A DNA stretch of 32,568 bases. Origin: Flavobacteriales bacterium (GTDB lineage: Bacteria > Bacteroidota > Bacteroidia > Flavobacteriales_G > JALEGO01). The stretch lies in assembly GCA_022763165.1 (NCBI GenBank), contig JALEGO010000260.1, forward strand, positions 1 to 32,568, written 5' to 3'. Position 1 is the first letter of the stretch; every line of letters begins with the position of its first letter. Positions 1-8,368 of this stretch are shown here, one piece after another. Made by a program: the position numbers and the translations under genes. The notes beneath the pieces were generated by a model. It saw nothing but the letters and a program-made list of their open reading frames with translations. It ran no database searches and was not told the DNA's origin.

Positions 1-897
1 AGATAACGTGGATGTTGCATTTAAGTTCCCTAAGTGAATTGCACGTGCTCCAAAATAAATAGAGTCAGCCGATGCTTGCGAATTTGGGATCTGTGTGTAA
101 TAGCCTTCACTAAGGGGTTGATTTGTCGTGTTTGTAAAAACATCATACATTTTCATGTCTGCAGTTAATCCATCTTCTAACACAATATCATCAATCATCC
201 ATTCATAATATTCGCCATCAAATGTAAATCTTAGTCTCGCGTTGCTTGAACCAGCTAAAACACTGGTTAAGTTTATTTGAATAGTAGATCCTGTATCACC
301 TTGATTGGCAAATGGTGTTTCATCCCAAACTTTCGTCCACGTTGCACCTCCATTACCACTAGCTTCGATTGTTAGTGTTGCTACGAAAGCCCGGTATTCA
401 TGATACATGCTGAATAAAACACTTGTTGCAGAAGAAAGATTGATATTTGATGTAGTCAAAACCCCAGTGTGAGCGGAAGGCGCAGAACCGGATCCCTGAG
501 ATCCCCCACATTGGGTTCCTGTATCATCCAGATAGTTAGAGTCAAATATGATAAAGCCGTTGCTCTTTGTTGGTGAGGCCAAAGGTGTTCCGTCAGAACA
601 AGCACCTCTTCCACCTGTATTCAAGTCTGGAAAGGTAAAGGGACCTCTATATTCCCATGCACCTGGTGAAACAGCTCCATTAACATCTGTAACAGTATTG
701 GTCCATGTGCCTGGTATCCCAGTGGCAAAGTCTTCAGACCAATGAATAGCTTTTTTTGTTGGCGTTACTTTTTGTTTCTGTGGCTTTGGCTTATAATTAG
801 GCAAAGGTTGTATTAAGTCTCGTTGATCAATTGATATTTGTTGTGCATTAACATTAAATGCAGCAATTAAAAATAATAGGGATACTAATCGCTTCAT
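1..897 (-). CDS. Secreted jelly-roll/MAM-like surface protein, N-terminal part (runs off window)
   Basis: This reading frame is open from an ATG at 895-897 to the window edge, 299 codons without a stop; it is absent from the ORF track because the stop lies outside. The N-terminus MKRLVSLLFLIAAFNVNAQ is a clear signal peptide, followed by a Pro/Lys/Gln-rich linker (about residues 30-48). The rest is a Gly/Ser/Thr-rich beta domain. It begins IHWSEDFATGIPGTW and contains WMIDDIVLE near residue 240, the pattern of MAM-like or 'choice-of-anchor J' jelly-roll domains in Bacteroidota exoproteins. Such proteins usually end in a type IX secretion sorting domain, but the C-terminus is not visible here. 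Likely exported adhesin or exoenzyme; the exact function is unknown. Confidence 0.8.
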   Translation of the reverse strand, partial: MKRLVSLLFLIAAFNVNAQQISIDQRDLIQPLPNYKPKPQKQKVTPTKKAIHWSEDFATGIPGTWTNTVTDVNGAVSPGAWEYRGPFTFPDLNTGGRGACSDGTPLASPTKSNGFIIFDSNYLDDTGTQCGGSQGSGSAPSAHTGVLTTSNINLSSATSVLFSMYHEYRAFVATLTIEASGNGGATWTKVWDETPFANQGDTGSTIQINLTSVLAGSSNARLRFTFDGEYYEWMIDDIVLEDGLTADMKMYDVFTNTTNQPLSEGYYTQIPNSQASADSIYFGARAIHLGNLNATSTLS

Positions 898-917
898 GAA
901 GAATATTTTTGGATTTC

Positions 918-925
918 CAAAAATA
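918..925 (-). promoter_or_regulatory. Candidate -7 box (TATTTTTG) for the partial surface-protein gene
   Basis: On the minus strand TATTTTTG matches the Bacteroidota -7 consensus TAnnTTTG exactly and ends 20 nt before the ATG. No convincing -33 TTG was seen at the usual spacing, and the region is AT-rich. Confidence 0.35.
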
Positions 926-1161
926 CAAAATATAATCCTTTCTGATGCAGGAATTTAAAACATCATTCTAAAACTAGTTCCATAAGAAGTATCAATCTGG
1001 ACGTTATGTGATTTAATTGAGTTAGTTTAAGTGCTAGTAGTCTGATTTTCAAATATATTTAGAGCAACAGAATCACTTTTAAGCCATAGTTTCTATCACA
1101 AGAAATTTTTTTGGATGGGCTAAGACCTTATAAAATTATTAAGTAACTTTAAAATAATACC

Positions 1162-1572
1162 GTGAAACGAATCTTTTACATAGCCTGGGTTTTATTATTT
1201 GCTTGTAGCGAAGATACTTCCAATATCAAATCTGATCAATCAATCTATTCGGATTCAGAGCTAAAGGCGACAGAAGATTCAGCTCTTGTCACAATCGAAC
1301 TCATAGATTATCCTTTGTTCGAAAAACCACATCAAATTGTTGTTACCTTAGTAGATAATGGAGTTGAATATAAGACTCACTCCAATGACATCAACAAGGC
1401 TGCATTTCTTATCCCAAGAGTTCACTCAGAATATTATCAAATCAAGGTATTTACTGGGGACAAAGTCATAAAGTATGATCGGAAATTTAAGATACCTCAG
1501 GACCAAGGAGCATATGATCTCAACGTGAAACTGGAGTACTCAAGAGATCTTGCATCTCAGTACGTTCAATAA
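1162..1572 (+). CDS. Small hypothetical lipoprotein
   Basis: 136 codons from a GTG start. The N-terminus has a short hydrophobic stretch ending in a lipobox-like LLFAC, so it is probably a lipoprotein anchored through Cys15. The mature part is polar with alternating beta-like segments (VTIELIDYPLFEKPHQIVVT); no family was recognised. It stands alone and is convergent with ispG, whose stop lies 34 nt beyond its own. A near-match to the -7 box (TAACTTTA, 1144-1151) ends 10 nt before the GTG and supports this start. Function unknown. Confidence 0.65.
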   Translation: MKRIFYIAWVLLFACSEDTSNIKSDQSIYSDSELKATEDSALVTIELIDYPLFEKPHQIVVTLVDNGVEYKTHSNDINKAAFLIPRVHSEYYQIKVFTGDKVIKYDRKFKIPQDQGAYDLNVKLEYSRDLASQYVQ

Positions 1573-1606
1573 TCAATTGAATTTAAGAATTCTGAAGGTG
1601 GTTCAT

Positions 1607-3535
1607 TTAGTTGGGATCCACCCAATCATTATGTGACTTAATTAAATCAATCAAAGCTTCAACGGCTTGCTCTTCAGGGACATTTCTGACAACTACTTCC
1701 TTCTCCTTATATAAAGAAATTTTACCTGGGCCTGTACCTACATATCCATAATCCGCATCAGCCATTTCTCCGGGACCATTGACGATACAACCCATTATAC
1801 CAATTTTTACTCCTTTAAGATGACTTGTTGCCTGTCTAATTTTACCAGTGGTTTCTTGCAGATCAAAGAGTGTTCTTCCGCAAGATGGACAGGAAATGTA
1901 CTCCGTTTTAGAAATCCTTGTTCTAGTGGCTTGCAAAATCCCAAAACACAAGTTATTAATGTCTTTTACCGAAAAATTGGCTTTTATCCACAGTCCGTCT
2001 CCCAGCCCATCTAGAAAAAGTGTTCCTTGATCAACAGAAGAACGTATCCAGAGATCTTCTAAAGTTGGAAGCTCGTATTCGTTTAAAACAATTACTGGAT
2101 TTTGGATTTCATTTTCGATAAGTGAAAGAAAGAACTTTCTGAAGTGTTTATAGGGCAGATCTTCGGTTGAACTTAGAATAATGCAAAGTTTATCATAACC
2201 TTTAAGAGATTCTATTTGATTGATATCTTGTGTGCTAAGCTGTAAAAACCCTACTTGATCTTTTGGTAAGGAGCTGATGTCTTCTAGACTCAACAAAGGG
2301 TAGTGCCTTTCTTTTTGTCGCTCCCAAACTTCATAGTCTTGTATGACGCCCAGTGTACCAGGAGTTTCGAACTCAATTTGATTTTTACCGATGTAAATAT
2401 AGTCAGCCGCCATATCACCAATATTCCATTTGTCCAACTCAATTGAGTATTGATATCCAATTCCAAATAGATTGGCTTGACTTATGGAAGTTCTTGTGGA
2501 GTAATCTTGGATGATAGCAGGTGGGTTTTTAGCCCCAATATTGAGCACTTCATGAGTCGCTCTGCGGTTGTAGGAGATGAAATCGATGGGTGGGCCTTCG
2601 TGTTCAAGATCCTTTTGAGGATTGGATTTGATATTCAAATATGGACTCACAATCTTTTTAGCCACTGGACCTTCAATCTCAGGTTCTTCAGTTAAAGAAA
2701 CCCTTACAGTGTCACCCAAACCATCTTCCAATAGAGCACCGATACCAATTGCAGATTTAATCCGACCATCCTCACCGTCACCTGCTTCAGTAACACCCAA
2801 ATGGAGTGGGTAATTCATACCTTCCATTTTCATTTGAGATACCAAAAGACGATAAGCCTGAACCATAACTTGAGGATTACTAGCCTTCATAGAAAGGACA
2901 ATGTCATGATAATCATGATCTCTACAAATACGAACAAATTCTAACGCTGACTCAACCATTCCTTCGGGTGTATCTCCATAGCGAGATAGAATTCTGTCAG
3001 AAAGTGACCCGTGGTTGGTTCCAATTCTCATGGCTGTTCCATATTCTTTGCATATTTTGACTAGTGGCTGGAATCTGCCACGAATTCTATCAATCTCCGC
3101 CTCATAAGATGCGTCAGTATAGTCAATTTGGTTGAACTTCTTTTTGTCGGCATAGTTGCCTGGATTCACCCTCACTTTTTCGACAATTCTTGCTGCTTCT
3201 TCGGCAGCGTTAGGAGTAAAGTGTATGTCAGCGATTAGAGGAACATTTACTCCCCTTTTTTTCAGCTCTTTTTTTATCTCCTGCAGGTTTTTGGCTTCTT
3301 TAAGACTAGGAGCTGTAATCCTTACATACTCGCAACCAAATTCGACCATCCTAATTGTTTGCTCAACTGTTGCAATGGTATCCATCGTATCCGTGGTAGT
3401 CATGGATTGGATTCTTATTGGGTTGTTTCCTCCCACTCCTACATCTCCAATCTTAACTTCCCTTGTAAGCCACCTAGAATGGCCATGAAGGTTTTCAGTG
3501 AATAACGGAATTCGTTGAATTACAGAATCTGACAT
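1607..3535 (-). CDS. ispG: 4-hydroxy-3-methylbut-2-en-1-yl diphosphate synthase (long, insertion-type IspG)
   Basis: IspG converts 2-C-methyl-erythritol 2,4-cyclodiphosphate to HMBPP, the penultimate step of the MEP isoprenoid pathway, using a 4Fe-4S cluster. The N-terminal TIM barrel is clear (VGGNNPIRIQSMTTTDT near residue 35, VNPGNYADKKKF). The C-terminal cluster domain has CPSC (Cys549, Cys552) and GCIVNGPGE (Cys583, Glu590), the expected three Cys plus Glu ligands. At 642 aa it is far longer than the roughly 370-aa E. coli type; the extra central domain (about residues 290-530) is the form known from plants, Chlamydiae and Bacteroidota. The neighbours are unrelated, so it is probably monocistronic. 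An exact -7 box ends only 4 nt before the ATG, suggesting a leaderless mRNA. Confidence 0.97.
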   Translation of the reverse strand: MSDSVIQRIPLFTENLHGHSRWLTREVKIGDVGVGGNNPIRIQSMTTTDTMDTIATVEQTIRMVEFGCEYVRITAPSLKEAKNLQEIKKELKKRGVNVPLIADIHFTPNAAEEAARIVEKVRVNPGNYADKKKFNQIDYTDASYEAEIDRIRGRFQPLVKICKEYGTAMRIGTNHGSLSDRILSRYGDTPEGMVESALEFVRICRDHDYHDIVLSMKASNPQVMVQAYRLLVSQMKMEGMNYPLHLGVTEAGDGEDGRIKSAIGIGALLEDGLGDTVRVSLTEEPEIEGPVAKKIVSPYLNIKSNPQKDLEHEGPPIDFISYNRRATHEVLNIGAKNPPAIIQDYSTRTSISQANLFGIGYQYSIELDKWNIGDMAADYIYIGKNQIEFETPGTLGVIQDYEVWERQKERHYPLLSLEDISSLPKDQVGFLQLSTQDINQIESLKGYDKLCIILSSTEDLPYKHFRKFFLSLIENEIQNPVIVLNEYELPTLEDLWIRSSVDQGTLFLDGLGDGLWIKANFSVKDINNLCFGILQATRTRISKTEYISCPSCGRTLFDLQETTGKIRQATSHLKGVKIGIMGCIVNGPGEMADADYGYVGTGPGKISLYKEKEVVVRNVPEEQAVEALIDLIKSHNDWVDPN

Positions 3536-3539
3536 TTGA

Positions 3540-3547
3540 CAAAGTTA
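3540..3547 (-). promoter_or_regulatory. Candidate -7 box (TAACTTTG) of ispG
   Basis: Exact match to TAnnTTTG on the minus strand, 4 nt upstream of the ispG ATG. The transcript would start at or next to the start codon. Confidence 0.55.
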
Positions 3548-3633
3548 ACGCTGAAAAGAGAGAAATTGTTTATGACTAAACAATTTAATGTTCAATTTTT
3601 AGTTTTTTAACAGTGTCATTACATAAACAAGGC

Positions 3634-3641
3634 TAACTTTG
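3634..3641 (+). promoter_or_regulatory. Candidate -7 box (TAACTTTG) of the 3658 gene
   Basis: Exact match to TAnnTTTG, 16 nt before the ATG at 3658. The upstream region is T-rich without a perfect -33 TTG. Confidence 0.5.
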
Positions 3642-3657
3642 AAGCCATTTTAATAGT

Positions 3658-4359
3658 ATGATCTCAAAACTCTTAACTTCATTATTTATGGGCTTGGTAT
3701 GTTTTACATGCTTAAATGCTCAGGATTTGCCAGACCGTCCAATTAAAGGAGAGGTCAAAGACAGAGTCGTATTCAATTTTTTTCATGACAATTGGCTCAT
3801 GGATCAGGACAGTGTCAAGGTGAGGTGGTTTTCAAGAGGAGTTTCCTTTACTTATTTTTATGATGCTCAAATAGGTAAAAGCCCATTCAGTCTTGCAGCT
3901 GGTTTAGGTTTTGCCTCGCACAACGTGTTTAGCAATGCCAAAATACAGCAAGTGAGCAATCCGGATACCAATCTTACAGAATCGTATTCTCAATTTGATG
4001 TTTTTTCTGAATTGGAAAATGTAAAACGCCACAAACTGTCAACAAACTATATAGATCTTCCTGTAGAATTGAGATTCAGAAGTAAACCAGATGCGAGAGG
4101 AAATTCTTGGCGGTTCAGTGTTGGGGCTCGAGCTGGATTTTTACTAGACGCTCATGATAAAACGAAGATTGGAGACGATAAATACAAAACTTTTATTTTC
4201 CCGAATGTCAATCAGTGGCGTTTTGGTGGGCATTTTAAATTTGGGTATCAGCGATGGGGAATATTCGGTTACTACGCTCTGAATAATCTATTCGAAAAGA
4301 ATCAAGGAGTTGAGGTGAGGCCATTGTCTATTGGTTTCACATATGTTTTGCTAGAGTAA
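3658..4359 (+). CDS. Outer-membrane beta-barrel protein (PorT-like/OMP_b-brl type)
   Basis: 233 aa. The signal peptide MISKLLTSLFMGLVCFTCLNAQ is typical of exported Bacteroidota proteins. The mature chain consists of alternating amphipathic beta strands with aromatic residues, for example SFTYFYDAQIG, SLAAGLGFASHNVF, NYIDLPVELRFRSK and WRFSVGARAGFLL, and ends in a strand (LSIGFTYVLLE). The NYIDLPVELRF element is characteristic of small outer-membrane barrel families such as PorT-like proteins. Probably an integral outer-membrane barrel; whether it serves type IX secretion or another role cannot be told from sequence alone. The next gene starts one base after its stop, so the two are likely co-transcribed. 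Confidence 0.8.
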   Translation: MISKLLTSLFMGLVCFTCLNAQDLPDRPIKGEVKDRVVFNFFHDNWLMDQDSVKVRWFSRGVSFTYFYDAQIGKSPFSLAAGLGFASHNVFSNAKIQQVSNPDTNLTESYSQFDVFSELENVKRHKLSTNYIDLPVELRFRSKPDARGNSWRFSVGARAGFLLDAHDKTKIGDDKYKTFIFPNVNQWRFGGHFKFGYQRWGIFGYYALNNLFEKNQGVEVRPLSIGFTYVLLE

Positions 4360-4360
4360 G

Positions 4361-4570
4361 ATGCTTCCCTTAATCGTGGTAATTCATAAGGACGAACCTG
4401 ATTTTATTTTTGCTTTATTAATTGCCATACCAGTTTTAGTCTATCTCTATTTAGTATTGTGTATATTAACAGCTTGGTCTGAGAATAGATACAAGAAGCA
4501 TGGTTTTGGAGTTTCCTTGCTGATTTGCATCTTATTGACCCCATTAATTGGCAAAAGAATTCTAGAATAA
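4361..4570 (+). CDS. Small two-helix membrane protein, hypothetical
   Basis: 69 codons from an ATG separated by one base from the preceding stop, an arrangement that suggests translational coupling. Two hydrophobic segments (about residues 15-38, FALLIAIPVLVYLYLVLCIL, and 49-64) flank a basic loop ENRYKKHGFG. No family recognised. Its 3' end overlaps the convergent PAP2-like gene by 9 bp. The tight spacing and coherent two-helix topology favour a real gene, but it is short. Confidence 0.55.
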   Translation: MLPLIVVIHKDEPDFIFALLIAIPVLVYLYLVLCILTAWSENRYKKHGFGVSLLICILLTPLIGKRILE

Positions 4571-5152
4571 CTTGACAAAAGTCAAAAGTTGCATTCCAAA
4601 ACCCAGAATAAACCCAAAGCCGACCTGATTGGTTGTGTGAGCTTTCAGATTAAGTCTTGAATACCCAATTAACCCAGCAACTAAAGTGATGAGACAGAAC
4701 CAGTTTACCACTTGAACATTTAAGAAGTCACTGACTACAAACATTGCACCCAACAAGCCACCAATACCAATCATATGCGCGCTAATTTTCCATTTTAAGT
4801 TAATCAATAGCGTCACGATTATGGTAATTCCGGAGTAAACGATAAACGAGGTGATGATCTGTGGCATCTGATATTGAGATAGGATATAGTATGTAGCAAA
4901 GTAGGCAGATACGGCTATGGTGTACGGAAAAAACCTGTCCTGACTATCTTCTAATTTTAATGACTTCACGATTTTCAGTAAGTATAAGATTACAATCATA
5001 ATAGAAGGAATCAGAAAGGTATTGATGAACACAGGAAGTGCGATCAACAGTTTGCTTGTAAAGTCGGTTCTATAATTTAAATATGTATCTAGATTAAAGA
5101 TGATTAAAATACCGTATGTTGGCATTAACAACGGGTGAAAGATCACCGACAA
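4562..5152 (-). CDS. PAP2-superfamily membrane phosphatase-like protein
   Basis: Polytopic membrane protein of at least 196 aa. It retains recognisable PAP2 phosphatase signature pieces: KLEDSQDRFFP (K66-x6-R73, compare KX6RP), KISAHM (Ser124-Ala-His126, compare PSGH) and SRLNLKAHTTNQ (SR-x5-His172-x3-Gln176, compare SRX5HX3D). The final acidic residue is Gln, so activity is uncertain; PAP2 enzymes remove phosphate from lipid phosphates or diphosphates at the membrane. The tracked start is TTG. The frame is open for 16 more codons upstream (…TLEEKISEI) with no ATG, and this segment looks like protein, so the true start may be earlier, near the rpoN stop. It lies 34 nt after rpoN and is probably in its operon. 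Confidence 0.7.
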   Translation of the reverse strand: MSVIFHPLLMPTYGILIIFNLDTYLNYRTDFTSKLLIALPVFINTFLIPSIMIVILYLLKIVKSLKLEDSQDRFFPYTIAVSAYFATYYILSQYQMPQIITSFIVYSGITIIVTLLINLKWKISAHMIGIGGLLGAMFVVSDFLNVQVVNWFCLITLVAGLIGYSRLNLKAHTTNQVGFGFILGFGMQLLTFVKLF

Positions 5153-5186
5153 TATTTCCGAGATTTTTTCTTCCAGGGTCTGAGAA

Positions 5187-6638
5187 TTAGAGTTCCTTTC
5201 TTAGCCTAGCTACTGGGATTTTAAGTTGCTCCCGATACTTTGCAACTGTCCTTCTCGCGATGTTGTAGCCCTTTTCCTTCAAAGCTTCAGCGAGCTTTTC
5301 ATCAGTAATTGGTTTGCGCTTATCTTCAGAACTGATAAGGTCCTGAAGTATTTTTTTAACCTCACGAGTTGAAACTTCTTCACCTGAAGAGGTGGATAGA
5401 GACTCTGAGAAGAAAGTCTTCAACAAAAAGGTTCCATATGGCGTTTGAACATATTTACTGTTTACCACTCTTGATATGGTAGAAATATCAAGATTGACCT
5501 TATCTGCAATATCCTTCAAAATCATTGGTTTTAGCTTGGTTTCATCACCAGACATAAAATAATCGTATTGGAAATGCATAATAGCGTCCATTGTCAAAAG
5601 CAAAGTTTGTTGTCTTTGTTTTACAGCATCTATAAACCATTTTGCGGAGTCAATTTTCTGCTTTACAAACATTAAAGCTTCTTTCTGCTCTTTGTTCGGT
5701 TTACCTTTTTGAGCCATTATCGTCTCGATCATTTCAGAATACTTTCTGTTTAAATGAAGCTCAGGTGCGTTTTTTGAATTGAGCGTTAGCTCAAGCTTTT
5801 CATTACTATTTTGGATCAAAAAGTCTGGAATGATGTGTTCAATAACTTTGATTGATTCATTCAAAGAGTTTCCGGGTTTGGGATTGAGCTTTAGTATTTC
5901 ATCAATGCCTTCTTTCAGCTCATCCTCAGTAATTCCAAGTCTTTTGATTATTTTGTTGTAGTGTTTTTTGGTGAATTCATCAAAATTATCTCTGAGAATC
6001 AGTTTAGCAATTTCCACAGAATCATCCTGATAAAGCTTTCGATCAAGTTGTAGTAAGAGACATTCTTGTAGACTTCTTGCACCCACTCCGGCTGGATCAA
6101 ATGCTTGGATAATGTTCAATAAGGTTACAAGCTCTTCCTCATTGGTTTCAACGTTTTGAGCAAATGCCAAATCATCAACAATAGCTTCTAAATCTCTTCT
6201 TAAATAGCCGGATTCATCAATATTTCCAATAAGCGTTTTTGCAATTTGCTCTTCTCTTTCATCTAAAACACTAAGCCCCAATTGATCCAAAAGCATTTCA
6301 TGAAATGATTTTCCAGCCGAAAATGGTATGGTCTTATCATCAGCATCAGCCCCTTTGTTTGACGAGTACAATTTATAAGATGGCATATCATCAGAATAGT
6401 CAGAAAAGTCAAATTCAGCCTCCCCCTCACTAATATTATCATATGCATCATCATATTCATCTTGTTCAAATTCTGAATCGGATTGCTCTTTTCCTTCATC
6501 TAAAGCTGGGTTCGTTTCAAGTTCTTCCTTAATCCTTTGCTCTAGTGCAACAGTTGGAAGTTGCAACAACTTCATCAATTGAATTTGCTGCGGGGATAAC
6601 TTTTGAAGGAGTTTTTGTTGTAATGTCTGTTTTAACAT
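5187..6638 (-). CDS. rpoN: RNA polymerase sigma-54 factor
   Basis: 483 aa, the usual length for RpoN. Region I is Gln/Leu-rich at the N-terminus (LKQTLQQKLLQKLSPQQIQL, then ELETNPAL), followed by an acidic region II (about residues 50-90). The core-binding domain is next (FDPAGVGARSLQECLLLQL), and the C-terminal DNA-binding part carries the RpoN box ARRTVAKYRE (residues 461-470). Sigma-54 recognises -24/-12 promoters and needs AAA+ activator proteins; none is encoded in this window. It is downstream of asnS on the same strand with a 105-nt gap and is followed by the PAP2-like gene. Confidence 0.97.
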   Translation of the reverse strand: MLKQTLQQKLLQKLSPQQIQLMKLLQLPTVALEQRIKEELETNPALDEGKEQSDSEFEQDEYDDAYDNISEGEAEFDFSDYSDDMPSYKLYSSNKGADADDKTIPFSAGKSFHEMLLDQLGLSVLDEREEQIAKTLIGNIDESGYLRRDLEAIVDDLAFAQNVETNEEELVTLLNIIQAFDPAGVGARSLQECLLLQLDRKLYQDDSVEIAKLILRDNFDEFTKKHYNKIIKRLGITEDELKEGIDEILKLNPKPGNSLNESIKVIEHIIPDFLIQNSNEKLELTLNSKNAPELHLNRKYSEMIETIMAQKGKPNKEQKEALMFVKQKIDSAKWFIDAVKQRQQTLLLTMDAIMHFQYDYFMSGDETKLKPMILKDIADKVNLDISTISRVVNSKYVQTPYGTFLLKTFFSESLSTSSGEEVSTREVKKILQDLISSEDKRKPITDEKLAEALKEKGYNIARRTVAKYREQLKIPVARLRKEL

Positions 6639-6743
6639 AAGGCGTTTACTTTATGACATCAATTCAAAAACGAAGATGGTGCCAAGATAGTTTCAAAAAT
6701 GTTAATAATTGTGAAGAAAGCATTTTTACACTTTATTTCCAAC

Positions 6744-8195
6744 TTAAAATTCAGCGTTCTTTGGAGTTCTTGGGAAAGGAATCACATCTCTAATATTGGT
6801 CATCCCAGTGACGAACATAACAAGTCGTTCAAAACCAAGCCCAAAACCGCTATGAGGAGCAGTACCCAGTTTCCTGGTTTCTAGATACCACCATATATGT
6901 TCTTCAGGAATATCAAATCGCTCAATACCTTCTTTAAGTTTATCTAAACGTTCTTCTCTCTGAGAGCCGCCCACGATCTCACCGATTCCTGGAAATAGAA
7001 TGTCCATAGCTCGCACTGTTTTTCCATCATCATTTTGACGCATATAAAATGCTTTAATATCGGCTGGGTAATCGGTTAAGATAACAGGTTTTTTAAACTT
7101 CTTTTCGACAAGATAACGTTCATGTTCTGATTGTAGATCGGCTCCCCAACCTTCAATTAGATATTGAAAACGTTTCTTCTTGTTTGGTTTAGAATTTCTA
7201 AGAAGGTCTATGGCTTCTGTATATGTCAATCGTTCAAACTCGTTTTGTACAACAAAATTTAAACGTTCTAGCAATGGTAATTCGTTTCGATCCTCAGCTT
7301 TCTTTTGTTTATCAGCATCCACTTCTCGTTTGTGAAGAAATTCCAAGTCATCCGAGCAATTGTCCATGGCATATTTAATGACATATTTTAAGAAGTCTTC
7401 GGCAATATCCATGTTCTCGTTCAGATCTGCGAAAGCAACTTCTGGCTCTATCATCCAGAACTCAGCAACATGACGCGTTGTATTAGAGTTTTCAGCTCTA
7501 AAAGTGGGGCCAAAAGTGTAAACTTTTCCTAAAGCAAGTGCTGCCAATTCTGCCTCCAGCTGCCCAGATACTGTTAGGTTCGTAGCCTTACCAAAAAAGT
7601 CTTGTTCAAAATCAACTTCTTTTTGATCATTCAATGGTGCGTTTTTCAAATCCAAAGTGGTAACCTGAAACATTTCCCCAGCACCTTCAGCATCTGATCC
7701 GGTGATGATTGGAGTATTCACATAAACATATCCTTTATCATTAAAGTACTTGTGAATGGCATATGCCAATGCATTTCTTACCCTAAAAACAGCACCGAAA
7801 GTGTTGGTTCTAAACCTCAAATGTGCTTGCTCGCGAAGTTTTTCTAGAGTATGCCTTTTGGGTTGAAGTATTGTGAGCTTCACATCTTCTGGATCGGCAT
7901 CACCAAGGACTTCAATCGTTTCTGCTAATAATTCTACTGCTTGTCCAGATCCTTGTGATGCGACCAAGTCACCCGTAAAAGAAACACAAGCTCCTGTTCC
8001 TAACCTCTTAACTAAGTCTTCAGAAAACTTGTCATTGTCAACTACAACTTGGAGGTTTTTAATGGTTGAACCATCATTTAAGGCTATAAACGATACATTT
8101 TTACTTCCTCTGTTTGTTCTAATCCAACCTTTTACGTTGACCTTGTTTCCTTCATCCGCACCAGTAAGTACTGATTTGACTTCTGTTCTTCTCAT
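6744..8195 (-). CDS. asnS: Asparagine--tRNA ligase
   Basis: Class IIb aminoacyl-tRNA synthetase that charges tRNA-Asn with asparagine in the cytoplasm. The N-terminal OB-fold anticodon domain (about residues 10-110, [19 protein letters not shown]) is followed by the catalytic core. Motif 2 is [21 protein letters not shown] and motif 3 is [12 protein letters not shown] near the C-terminus, both typical of AsnRS; the text TRHVAEFWM and the 483-aa length separate it from AspRS. An imperfect inverted repeat (8222-8262) lies in the leader 26 nt before the ATG. The neighbours are trhO upstream and rpoN downstream on the same strand. Confidence 0.96.
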   Translation of the reverse strand: MRRTEVKSVLTGADEGNKVNVKGWIRTNRGSKNVSFIALNDGSTIKNLQVVVDNDKFSEDLVKRLGTGACVSFTGDLVASQGSGQAVELLAETIEVLGDADPEDVKLTILQPKRHTLEKLREQAHLRFRTNTFGAVFRVRNALAYAIHKYFNDKGYVYVNTPIITGSDAEGAGEMFQVTTLDLKNAPLNDQKEVDFEQDFFGKATNLTVSGQLEAELAALALGKVYTFGPTFRAENSNTTRHVAEFWMIEPEVAFADLNENMDIAEDFLKYVIKYAMDNCSDDLEFLHKREVDADKQKKAEDRNELPLLERLNFVVQNEFERLTYTEAIDLLRNSKPNKKKRFQYLIEGWGADLQSEHERYLVEKKFKKPVILTDYPADIKAFYMRQNDDGKTVRAMDILFPGIGEIVGGSQREERLDKLKEGIERFDIPEEHIWWYLETRKLGTAPHSGFGLGFERLVMFVTGMTNIRDVIPFPRTPKNAEF

Positions 8196-8221
8196 AAAAC
8201 GAAATAATGTTTGTGGCGCTT

Positions 8222-8262
8222 CCCGAATTTGTCAAACAGGTATTTAACCCCTCAAATGCGGG
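8222..8262 (-). repeat. Inverted repeat in the asnS leader
   Basis: CCCGAATTTG (8222-8231) and CAAATGCGGG (8253-8262) are inverted copies with one mismatch and a 21-nt loop. They lie 26 nt upstream of the asnS ATG. As RNA they could form a 10-bp hairpin with one A-G (or C-U) mismatch. No T run follows, so this is not a simple terminator; it could be a leader structure or a protein-binding site. Confidence 0.45.
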
Positions 8263-8368
8263 ACCAGGCTCTCCATTATATTCTCGAGAAAGCAAAAACC
8301 TTTCTCAAGAGATGCCATTTCGATCCTTAGCGCGGACCCAAAATTAAATGATTCTTAATGAAACGAGA

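Noticed and set aside
548-745. 65-aa plus-strand ORF in the track
   Set aside because: It lies opposite the partial surface-protein gene (1-897, minus), which has a signal peptide and a long open frame; the plus ORF has no protein-like features.
1820-3488. Several plus-strand ORFs inside ispG
   Set aside because: All are antisense shadows of a well-recognised full-length ispG.
6671-6690. TGGCAC (minus strand) upstream of rpoN as a possible sigma-54 -24 element
   Set aside because: The -12 position reads TCGT instead of TTGC, losing the essential GC, so an autoregulated sigma-54 promoter is not supported.
8286-8306. GAGAAAG/CTTTCTC hairpin as a trhO terminator
   Set aside because: There is no T tract on the minus strand after the stem, so termination is not supported; it is mentioned only as part of the asnS leader.
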